Below, piece by piece: positions 50,874-60,948 of a DNA stretch of 64,000 nt. A program made the position numbers and the translations under genes. The notes under the pieces were generated by a model. The model saw only the letters and a program-made list of their open reading frames with translations, was not told the origin of the DNA and searched no databases. Origin of the DNA: Ophiura sarsii (lineage: Eukaryota > Echinodermata > Ophiuroidea > Amphilepidida > Ophiuridae); NCBI GenBank assembly GCA_035610835.1, contig CM069448.1:27181905-27245904 (forward strand), read 5' to 3'. How positions within the stretch are numbered: the stretch's first letter is position 1; every line of letters begins with the position of its first letter.

Positions 50874-51568
50874 AGGTGTATGTTCCGATCACCTTTTTTT
50901 TACTATGATTTTTTTTCTCATCAAGATAGTTTGATATCAGAAGAATCTTCATATAAATCTAATTATGTCTGTAAAATCGTAGGGGCCGGAAATGTACCAT
51001 TTATAGAAGTTATAGGCTACACTGTAAAAAGAAACGTTTATATTTCTGATAACACTTAATAAACACTTAAACACGTTTATTTTTGTGTTTTACGTGTAAA
51101 GGTATAGGAGGCATTTCTACGATAAACGTTTGCATAAACACTACAACACGTTTATAGAGGTAATTGTGTAATATTTATTAACACACCAACATGTTTATAT
51201 CAGCAATATAAACATGTTGGGGTGTTAATAATTATACAACAAATACCTCTATAAACGTGTTGTAGTGTTTATGCAAACGTTTATCGTAGAAATGCCTCCT
51301 ATACCTTTACACGTAAAACACAAAAATAAACGTGTTTTGAAGTGTTTATTAAGTGTTATCAGAAATATAAACGTTTCTTTTTACAGAAAAGGTGGTTAAC
51401 CATCAGTCAATTTGTGTAATATATATACTCAATGAGCAAATATATTGTGACCTTGTGCCATTGGAGTTATGCAACTCAAACTTTGGAATGTCAGTTTTAA
51501 GGATGACCTTTCATGTAAAATGGAAAACATCAATTTGTTAATCGGGCCAGCAATCAGAACATCTACCT
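50874..51568. mobile_element. TTAA-flanked element, carrying a nested palindrome
   Basis: AGGTGTATGTTCCGATCACC at the left and the degenerate inverse GCAATCAGAACATCTACCT at the right. TTAA lies at 50870-50873 and 51569-51572. The internal block AAGGATGACCTTTCATGTA matches 29047-29065. Confidence 0.82.
51019..51386. mobile_element. 368-bp near-perfect palindrome nested in the TTAA element
   Basis: ACACTGTAAAAAGAAACGTT at the left and AACGTTTCTTTTTACAG at the right. The arms of about 175 bp match almost completely (for example AGGTATAGGAGGCATTTCTA / TAGAAATGCCTCCTATACCT). ACACTG(T/C)AAAAA is also the terminus of the 54906-55115 foldback. Confidence 0.92.
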
Positions 51569-51889
51569 TTAATAATGTGAATACTTATGAAAATGTAAAT
51601 ATAACATCACTTCAACACAACAACAACAAAAATGGTAGCGTTGACATGGTTGAACTAATGACAATCCCCAAAACACTCAGTAGCGTGCGCAAAATGGGGG
51701 GGGGGGGCGGGCCCACCCCACAATTTTTTTGCAGCAGTCGGCTAAATAAAGGAAAATGTGATAGAGAACACTCATGAAAACCCGGAGGATTGGCTATCAG
51801 ATAGGCCTAGATGTTGTCTTTTGACTGTGCGATTTTTGGTTTGCGATTTTTTTTTTTTGACTGGCCGTGCGAAATGTTTTGACCTCAAT

Positions 51890-52262
51890 AAGTTTGGCGT
51901 GAGAGATCATTTTATAATTAAGATGAAAGATAATCTCTGGCACTTTGATCAGGATATTGCAAAATGTTGATTTTCTATTTAACCGAAAATGTATCACGTG
52001 GATGAACACACGTGCTCGGAGGCGGTAAGAAGGCGAGCGTCCGGGCTGAAAACAGGGATGGCTCTGTTTAAATTATCATATCGTAAATCTAATTGGGAGC
52101 CGTAACACTTCTTGACGATTTTATGAAATTTTAATAATTGTTTATTAGAATGAAGCATTCGAGACTTTCCAAAAATGGTTACTAAGACCCCAAAATCGAG
52201 ACTCTTTTCACCCTATTTTACGTGTAATCCAATGGGACACTTATTTAATGCATGCTGTGCCC
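51890..52262. mobile_element. CAGCACTAAATCACTCC-family element, copy 3 (5'-truncated)
   Basis: Starts at GTTTGGCGTGAGAGATCATT and runs to GCTGTGCCCCC, aligning with 49590-49963. Preceded by a G run and a CAGTAGCGTGCGCAAAATGG motif that resembles a hAT-like end (51678). Confidence 0.85.
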
Positions 52263-52459
52263 CCCTTGTAAGCAGTGCTCTATATAATTATGCAGTTTAT
52301 GTTTATTTCTTTGTAACAAATGTAACAGATTTATGTTTGTATCTATTGTTATAAAAATAGCATGTGTGAATGTAACATTTGCTATAGGAAAAAGTTAAAA
52401 AGAGTGATAGTGTTCTTTATGCTATGTTATTAACTGCAACTTTACATTGTAATATGACG

Positions 52460-52590
52460 AGTCTATTCAATAAACTGTAGAATATGTTTTTACGAATGTA
52501 CACTTTCCTGCACGAATCTACAATTAACTGTAGATTCGTGCAGAAAAGTGTACATTCGTAAAAAATAATCTTCAGTTTATTGAATAGACT
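52460..52590. repeat. 131-bp palindrome with 6-bp loop
   Basis: AGTCTATTCAATAAACTG, TTTTTACGAATGTACACTTT and CTGCACGAATCTACA are mirrored with two or three small differences around the loop ATTAAC. Confidence 0.93.
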
Positions 52591-53290
52591 GACGTCATAG
52601 CAATGGTTTAATTTAATCAAATAGATACTACAAAAGAACATAAATTTAAAAAAATGCTGAACATGAACCTTTCTTCTTTCCTAAAACTTTTAATATTTGA
52701 GTAAGTGAGTAATTGATGATCTTATGAATTCATGTCGCAGTTAAACATAAACAAGACACATTTTGCTAGAATTAATCAACCAAATTATGATATCAATTTT
52801 CTTTTTTAAAGCGACCCTAGATTTTCGGGTTGGTTGCAAAGAGCAAGTCTTTTAGCCCCGCTTTTAGCTTTATGATTTTGAAAATGTCACAACTAACCAT
52901 AAAGCTACAATAAACTTACTGTAATGCATCGATATATCGCACCCCTTCATAGTCTGACAGGTCTAAATATAGAGATGGCGCCATCTCGCGATAAATAAGC
53001 TAGATTCTCAAATCTTGCGCAAACTCTTTAGGACGTAAGTGATGTCTGCAGTTTTATTATTTTGCGATAAAGAACCTATCCATTGACTTGCCATGATATG
53101 ATGTTTGCGCGTTTAATTGAAGTGCTAAGACTAAGAGCAACAAACTTACAATGTAGGCCTACAGATAAATAAAAGGAGAAATTGCAGGCACGAGTTCGAA
53201 ACTCAGTAAAGTCATTTTAATGACTTTATTAAAATTGTCACTCGTGTTTTTGTCTGTTTTTCCTGCTGGATTAGTATTATTTTATGTATT
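52591..53290. other. No gene seen
   Basis: A small hairpin AAAGTCATTTTAATGACTTT is at about 53209-53228. No exon supported. Confidence 0.4.
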
Positions 53291-53299
53291 TTTTGTGAT

Positions 53300-53615
53300 C
53301 AACTTGGGAAGATAACTTATCTCATTATGTCGACATCCCCATTTTGGTACGTCAACTTGGCAAGATAACTTATTTCATGAGTGTTGACATCCCCATTTTG
53401 TTAAGTGAACTTGGGACTAAGATAACTTATCTCATCATGTCGACATCCACATTTTGGTAAGTCAACTTGGCAAAATAACTTATTTCATAGTGTCGACATC
53501 CCAATTTTGGTAAGTCAACTTGGCAATATAACTTATATATCTCATCATGTCGACATCCCCATTTTGGTCAGTCAACTTGGTAAAATAACTTATTTCATCA
53601 TGTCGACATCCACTT
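53300..53615. repeat. About 56-bp tandem array, six copies
   Basis: Units contain AACTTGGCAAGATAACTTAT, TCATCATGTCGACATCC and CATTTTGGTAAGTC. Confidence 0.93.
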
Positions 53616-54905
53616 GTTTCAAAGTCGTCATAAACCAATAGGATGTCAATGGCGAGATAAATTATCTGGTCATCTGGTTAGAAGCTCCGTATGCTACTAC
53701 AGCGAACTTGTTCACATAGTGCCATAGTGTAATGCTATATCAGCAATGCAACATGTAACTTCAAACCCGTTTTGTCCCATTTTTACATTTTTCATTTTCA
53801 AAATAGTAGACCTACTTTGTTGACATTTTCACAGGCTGTATATATTTTGATATTTTGATATTTGCCAAAAAGGATGGAGTAGCGTAATTGTTTATTATGA
53901 CAAAAAAGAGCGTTTGCGGGTAAAAAAAATCAATGTTTTTGCAATTAGGCGACGAACTTGAACGTATGTAAACCCGGGATGTAAACTATCTATTCCCGAC
54001 TAGTTTGACATGAAATGTTTGCTGGTATCCGACACTATCTAGGCAAATGTAGAAGTTCCCATTACATTGCAGTACAAGTACGAGATTGTAATGTTGATCG
54101 GCGCACTAATTGCTCTGAGTTTGCTCCAGTCTGGTTTGCTCAGTTAGAATTTCCAACCTCTGTTGACGTAAATGCGCCAATTACGAATAACGTCTAATCG
54201 CTAGCTAAAATTAACAACGTCATGTAATAAATTCTTCACGTATGTGCAATCGTCGCCAGTAACGTGCTAAAATTCGTCAAAAATCATTTAGTAAAATCGA
54301 TTAGTGATATCTACCGTATAGATATCAATTTTTTTCAAATTTACTTATCCTTATAGTTAAATTTAATTTTGCGCTATAGGCCTACACCTATGGTAGATAT
54401 AGCAATTCGTCAGATTGGTCAATCCTTTAAAATTAATTTGTGCTATCTACCGTAGATAGCAATATAGTCAAATTCGCAAATTTAATGTTGTGCTATCTAC
54501 AGTAGATAGCAATGTTGTCAAATGTCTTAATCCGTTATAATATATGTGCTATCGATGGATATGCCCTAATATTATACAAGTACCGTATATGTGATATACG
54601 GTATTGACAACAAAGTTGCTCAATTAATTAATAATCCTTTTAATTAGATTTTCGCTATCTTCAAATTAACTATAAATCCTCGATTTGTGATATCTACCGA
54701 TATGTTATTAAATTCACTAGTCCCTGATCTTTACTAAATTTAATTTAAGCTATACGGTAAATATAAAGTGCTCAACAAAAGAAAGTCGTACACTTCGTTT
54801 AGATCAATCATCAAAGTAATTTTTGATTGTTTTTTTTTACCAAACAGGCTAGATAGACATTTGGATGAATTTTTTAGGCACATTTTGATACCAACATAAC
54901 ACCTA

Positions 54906-55115
54906 CACTGCAAAAACTGCAGAACGTGTTCAAATGTAACAGTTAGAACATGTTCTGAACATGTTCTGATGTGTTCTAAACACGTTCAGAACATATCCAG
55001 AACACGTTCAGAACATGTTCTAAATCTGTTACATTTTGAACATGTTCTGGAACACCTGGAGAACACACCGTGAACATGTTCTGAACGCGTCATGTGTTCT
55101 GCACTTTTTGCAGTG
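54906..55115. mobile_element. 210-bp MITE with CACTGCAAAAA ends, inserted in the outer left arm
   Basis: CACTGCAAAAACTGCAGAAC and GTTCTGCACTTTTTGCAGTG are inverted ends, TA duplicated (54904-54905, 55116-55117). The interior is packed with GAACATGTTC palindromes at 54946, 54957, 55011, 55038 and 55072. Confidence 0.92.
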
Positions 55116-55320
55116 TAGCAACAAAGATAAACCATGATTAGCGCCATTTAAAGAAAATTAGTCACTTTTCAAAAGTCACATTTTCAATTACTACACGGGA
55201 GGAAAATGGGTGTGTGCGAAGTTCACACCGTGTGTGACACTGTTATTAACCAGGATTGACCGGCGGGCAATCGATCACACGGTGCAGCCGTGTACACTAC
55301 CCTGCGCTGGGCGTACACTA

Positions 55321-55984
55321 CAGGGTGTCTCAAACAAATTAGGACTCTGTTTCATGACGGTGTAATTCTTATTTTAATCATTGGACCATGGCTAATTTAG
55401 TCTCAATGTAAAGCCCAATTAATTATTATGATATCCTGAAAATATATAAGATCAATCCGATGCAAAATAAGAAAACTAGCGTACTTTGCGTAAACCATGT
55501 CATTTACTGGTTTGTACAATGGGATCTACATGTAAAGACCAGGTAATAACATGGTTTACGTTTCAATGCATTATAATTGTCAACGTAGTAAATAATCTAT
55601 CAGTCAATAGCAAAGATTAGTTTGGTAATCCATTTAATTCTGGCACAAATCAATACTTGCTAAATAATTCCGCAAAACAGATGCATGCATATTCTGTGTA
55701 AATTAAAAAAAGTTTTGTTAAACAGTTCTCGAACCCACTGTGGATGGTTCATTGAGTTACAAGTCGAGCACTTTCATGTTACTCGACTGTTAAACTATAG
55801 TAAATGACATGGTTTACACAAAGTACGCTAGTTTTCTTATTTTTCATCGGATTGATCTCATATTTTCAGGATATCATAAGAATTAATTGGGCTTTACATT
55901 GAGACTAAATTGGTCATGGTACAATGATTATAATTAGAATTACACCGTCATGAAACAGAGTCCTTATTTTTTTGAGACACCCTG
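55321..55984. mobile_element. 664-bp MITE with CAGGGTGTCTCAAA ends in the centre of the outer element
   Basis: CAGGGTGTCTCAAACAAATT and TTTTTTGAGACACCCTG are inverted ends, TA duplicated (55319-55320, 55985-55986). The arms are about 190 bp (CTCTGTTTCATGACGGTGTA; TAAACCATGTCATTTACTGG). TA duplications and these ends fit Tc1/mariner-type MITEs. Confidence 0.93.
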
Positions 55985-57308
55985 TATAGTGAGCGGGATA
56001 CCATTCCGAACATAACGGGCATAATGTGTAACAATTGGTGTTTTCTTCCGCGTAGTGTATTGAAAATGTGACTTTTGAAAGGTGACTAATTTTATAAATG
56101 GTGCTAATTATGGTTTATCTTTGTTTGGTACCAAAGTGTGCCTAAAAGATTCATCCAAATGACTATCTAGCCTGTTTGGTAAACAAAAATCGAAAGTTAC
56201 TTTAAATGACCTAAACAAAGTGTACGATTTTCTTTTGTTGAGCACTTTAGTAATTCCCAAAATGTGCTTATCCTTTAATTATATGTTCGTTATCGTCGGC
56301 AGTAACGTGCTTTAATTCGTCAAATTTACTTAAATGAATCCTTTTGAAATCAATGTGTGATATCTACCGTAGATAGCAATGTTGTCAAATTCACTAATCC
56401 TTTAAATTTAATTATACGCGCGCTATACGCTTACGTATAGATGTATTATATAGCAGAGCGGCGTCAAATTTGCCAATCCCTAAAGTTAATGTGCGCATCT
56501 ACCGTAGATAGCAATGTAGTCAAATTAACGAATTCCTTACATTTCATTTTGTGCTATTTACAGTAGATAGCAATGTTTTTAAATGTCTTAATCCTCTATA
56601 TGTATGTGCTATCGACTGATAGGCCCTAATATGGTAAAAATAACCGTAACGTATGTGCTATCGGTACGGTACGAAAAAGTTGTTCAATCCTCTTAGAAAG
56701 ATAGCAATTCGTTTATCAAATTCACAATAGATCCGATTTGTGATATCTACCGATAGATATCAATGTTGTCAAATACACTAATTTTATTAAATTTAATTTT
56801 GCGATATATGGTTGATATAGCAATTCGTATAAATTTACTAATCCTTTTAAATTTTATTTGTGCTATCTTCCGTAGAAAGTAATGTTGTCAAATTCACAAT
56901 CCTTATTAAATTTAATTTTGTGTTTACTAATCCTTTAAACGTGCTATCGACGATAAAAATAAGCAACATCAATCGTTACGTATATCAACGTGTTATCTAG
57001 TAGACAACAAAGTTGGTATAAATTCATTTTTATCGGCGATAGATAGCACAATGTAAATCAAATTCACGCTACGGTTATAGCATTATGTATAATTTATCAA
57101 TCATTTCGCACTTGTTATCTACTATAGTAACTGCTATTGCTGTCTTCCCTATAGATAGAAATATCGTCAAATTTACTGAACTATCAATTTTTACAAGAGA
57201 TGTACCAATGAAATCATCGTATACCGTCGTAAAAACCTGTGAAGTATTTTATTTTTAATATCGCAACGAGTCAATAAAACACGATTGCCGAATCTAGGGT
57301 TGAACTTC

Positions 57309-57650
57309 GGCAAAATAAAAGTAACATGTTTAGCGTCCGCACTTTTCAAACAAAGAAAGAAGGAGGAGTCCTTTTTAAAACTTTTTAGTGCAAATCGCCC
57401 TTATTATAGCGATCAATTTTGCGAACAGAAGGAGGAGTCCTTTTTTTATCATATTTTATTTTATGGCTCTGAGGGAGGGGTTGGTCACCTCAAATGCTTA
57501 TAAGAAAGAAGCAAAGCTGTTTCGAATTCTGAAACACCTGAACAAAAACGATATTACTGAAAGTGAAATAAAGACAAAAGAAAAGAAAATTGAAGCGGGC
57601 CCAAAAAGGAAGCGTGTGGGGACGCTAAACATTTCTTTTAAAATTTGGCC
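57309..57650. repeat. 342-bp foldback, TGTTTAGCGTCC arms
   Basis: CAAAATAAAAGTAACATGTT plus TAGCGTCCGCAC is mirrored by GTGTGGGGACGCTAAACATT plus TCTTTTAAAATTT. GAAGGAGGAGTCCTTTTT occurs twice inside (57358, 57428). Confidence 0.7.
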
Positions 57651-60423
57651 TTATCATGCTTATAATCCTTGTCACACCCAATCAAACTAATTCAATATTC
57701 ATGATGTATATACCGTTGATTTATTAATGCAATTAACACCATACAATTTGTGAGTTCAACATTATCCTTTCATCGGGCCATGATATACAAAAAAAAGCCA
57801 ATGTATTATATTAACATATATCTATAAATGTATTATATATAGGCATGACATTAGAAGCACGCTAAAAAACAAATACGTAATTTTGTTGGCAACTTATGGC
57901 CAGAGATCACAAAATAACACTACCAAACCATCCGGATTAGTAGGGTTTGAGTTTATTTGTAGCCTGGGCCATACAACGTTGCAATGGGTCAAATTTGTGT
58001 ATTTGGCTATTCAAAAGGTCATGGAATCAACTATAAATCCTGAACAAGTATTACATTATACTCTTCTTTTTTTTTAATACCGTAATTTAACTTGTAACAC
58101 TACGTTTAATATAGGAGCGTGTTTTGGTCATCTTCGATGATATTCGGTTTCTTGAACTCGTCTTTAATAACTACATGGTATGCCGTGCATATCTATAGTG
58201 ACCAATGCTATGTGAAGTTACCATTCCAAAACACACCCCAGGGCACACACTTTCCCACAAAAGTAGAACGATTTCTTTGAATAAAATTAAAAAGAACCGT
58301 CACATTGTAATAAATTTATAAAATTAATAGGCTGATACAATATAATAAATATCCTCTTTCTTGGAAATTCAAATTTTAGTCACTCTTAATAAGCAGATGA
58401 AATACGAAGAGTTATATTATTGATTAATCATAGATAATTTGTTATTGTTGGTGGCGGACGGCAAGAGCAGCATTTTTAACAGAACCCTTTGGAAATCCAT
58501 CAATTCCGACATCACTTATTACACTTAAAAATGTATGTAGTTCAAATAACCCCTTTTCAGGGTCAAAATACACCGACTGTAGCCCTATACTTTTTCTACT
58601 ATTTTTGTAACGCTTTTGGTGTCATTTTCTTGGTAATTTGATACAAAAAGGTATACGAAATTACTATAGAAACATTTAGTGTATTTTTGAATACTTCTTT
58701 TTAAGTGTGTACAGTTCGGATCTAGCCAGGTCATGGCTAATAAAGCTTAAAAAATCTTAAAACTGTTAGGCTTATATTAGTAATTATCTTTGCTTTGGTG
58801 TTGACGAAAGGACAAAACTTCCCCAAAGGATACAAATTTAAAGCTGTGATCCAAATAATACAACATATAATCAACATAACATGTAAACAGCTCCTATAGT
58901 TATAACATCGTTGTCTATGGCTATACATTACAGTACAAGAATGGACACAACATGTTCCCTGATACGTTCACATCGATGTATTGGATCCATGCATATTCTG
59001 TTTGAAATCAAGACGACTGTGAAAATCTGTCGTTACTTTTTAAATGTCGAAACAGCATAATAGTGATACGGCATAATTCGTTTAAAGTTCAATAGCGGTT
59101 ATTCATGTAACGGATCAGCTGGCATTTGTCGGGAATAATAACTGTGGTTAAGATTTTCAGAAAGATGACACCGACACCTGTTTCATGATATAGGCCAATT
59201 GGTAGCACGGTTCATGCAATAAATTGGACGTCATACACCAATTCAACTGAAAGAAGAATAGGCCGGGTGCAATTCCCTTAAACTGAAAGTAGAACTTAGA
59301 CCGGGTGCGATTCCCTAGTGTAGCTGTAGTCTGTTGCGTGGACAACCTCTATTGATTATAAACGCACGTCGTGATTTTAACAATTTCAGTATGGCGCCAA
59401 CATGCATTCCGGTCACGCGACAGTTTCTTATCGCTCACCGGACATTCGGACAAGACGACATTCGGACCGTAAGACAATTTCGGACTTGGTTCAAATCATC
59501 ATCTTGAGGCGAGACTTCCACTGCGTCACGGAATGACTGCCGGGATAGTTCGAACAAGCACAGAATAATAGCACTTCATGCCCAATACGCGTGTATAACA
59601 CTGAACAAACGTATCACGTGCAGGTTATTAATATTTCAGCAACACAAATTAAATTGATATATATTATACTAATTATTAGGGTCTGATGGGTATCTATCAG
59701 GTTCCTTATACTTTCATATTCGAACCGTTTACGAACTGAACACGCTGAAATAATGTTCATATTAAAAACCACTATACATTCTTACTCTTGTTAAAGACTC
59801 TCTCATACAATATCTATACACTGGATAAACATTTAAGTAATAAAATCATACGCAATATAAATGATCAACACTCGGCTGATCAGGTACTAGCCAGTACATT
59901 GTATATATTAATTATAATTTAGTCGATTTGACAACTCAATCAATCAAGACCTTCCGTTTGTATTATATGATTGCAATAACCATCTGCGAGCAAAGGATGT
60001 CATCATTGTGTTTTGTAAATTCTTTCTATAGCATATTTTTTTGACTATTTGCTATTCTATAGAGGGGCCTAGTATTAACGTCGGGTTTTTCTAAAAACAT
60101 CATGTATTAAATGACTCTCATAGTAACTAACATTAACATAATAATTTGAAGAAAAAAACACCGAACAAGATAGACCTACACCAATGGTCAGTTTTATTAT
60201 TCCACCGTGCCTAAAAGAGTGAATTTTCATACACTTGTTTGGAACATGTAAAAAAAACCCACAATAATAATATTAGATCGTCTCAGGATTTGGAATATGT
60301 ATCCAATTCTATTTTTCCTAACTTTGAAGGCACATTCTATTTCTTAATTAGGGGTACAAATCATATTGGGTAGTTAAGGTAGCCTCATACCAACCTATAT
60401 TTTGAATGGATCTTTTTATATTT
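57651..60423. other. No gene supported; two minor features
   Basis: A two-copy direct repeat (CTGAAAG.AGAA then CCGGGTGC.ATTCCCT) lies at 59247-59317. A 38-codon ORF opens at ATG 59391 in good context (CAGTATGGCG) and ends at 59507, with a GTAAGA inside it at 59468; I cannot show it is real. The rest looks single-copy and non-coding. Confidence 0.35.
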
Positions 60424-60748
60424 AGTGGCGTAACCAGGATTTAAGTTGTAATATGGGGCAACATCAACAAAAAAAACCACAAAAAAACGCGCGCAAAGCG
60501 GCTAGCGCTCTTGTTTATTTATTTTTTACTTCAAAGTGCTTGCATTATCAGTGTATATGGTTACAAATCTGCATGATACTGTGTACGCGAAGCGCGCTAA
60601 ATTTAATTGTAATCTCAGGTTTATCGATTTTGAATACCCATTTTCTTCTTTTTGGTCGCTTTTCTTGGTATCACTAACTTGCCGACAGTACCCTGATTTG
60701 CCGACAAACCATCGGACCAGGGGTCCTATCCCCTGGCTACGCCACTGT
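60424..60748. mobile_element. hAT-like element, AGTGGCGTAACCAGG ends
   Basis: AGTGGCGTAACCAGGATTTA at the left and CCCTGGCTACGCCACTG at the right are inverted. No convincing target duplication. On the minus strand it contains AATAAA (60515-60520) downstream of the mini-glycoprotein gene. Confidence 0.8.
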
Positions 60749-60948
60749 TTCTTTGATGAGTCATTGAGAGTCAATAAATGTGGTATGAAATATGAACATC
60801 TTCCCAGTACTGAGCAGATTATATTGTCCGGTATAACCGGTGTCGAGATCCAGGTTTAGGTACGTGACGCGGTGAATGGCGAATTCCAAAAGTTACAGGA
60901 CTGTTAGAGGCATACATAATATGAAGAACAAGCTTTTTCACTGTCGTA

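Larger units (their letters stand above)
54776..56247. mobile_element. Outer foldback (Tc1/mariner-like ends) holding two inner insertions
   Basis: AAGTGCTCAACAAAAGAAAG and CTTTTGTTGAGCACTT are inverted ends with TA on both sides (54774-54775, 56248-56249). Arms pair through ATTTGGATGAATTTTTTAGG, CAAAGATAAACCATGATTAG and TCAAAAGTCACATTTTCAAT. The left arm is broken by 54906-55115, and the centre by 55321-55984. Confidence 0.92.
54290..57180. repeat. Degenerate satellite of hairpin units, split by a nested insertion
   Basis: Irregular units of about 50-90 bp share the imperfect palindrome TGCTATCTACCGTAGATAGC followed by AATGTTGTCAAATTCACTAA, TCCTTTAAATTTAATT. Examples near 54310, 54440, 54490, 56345, 56500, 56560 and 56870. 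Bases 54774-56249 are a separate insertion. Confidence 0.85.

Noticed and set aside
57388..57690. 100-codon plus-strand ORF with a Lys-rich stretch
   Set aside because: Spans a foldback repeat with internal duplication and no family resemblance; coding status unsupported.
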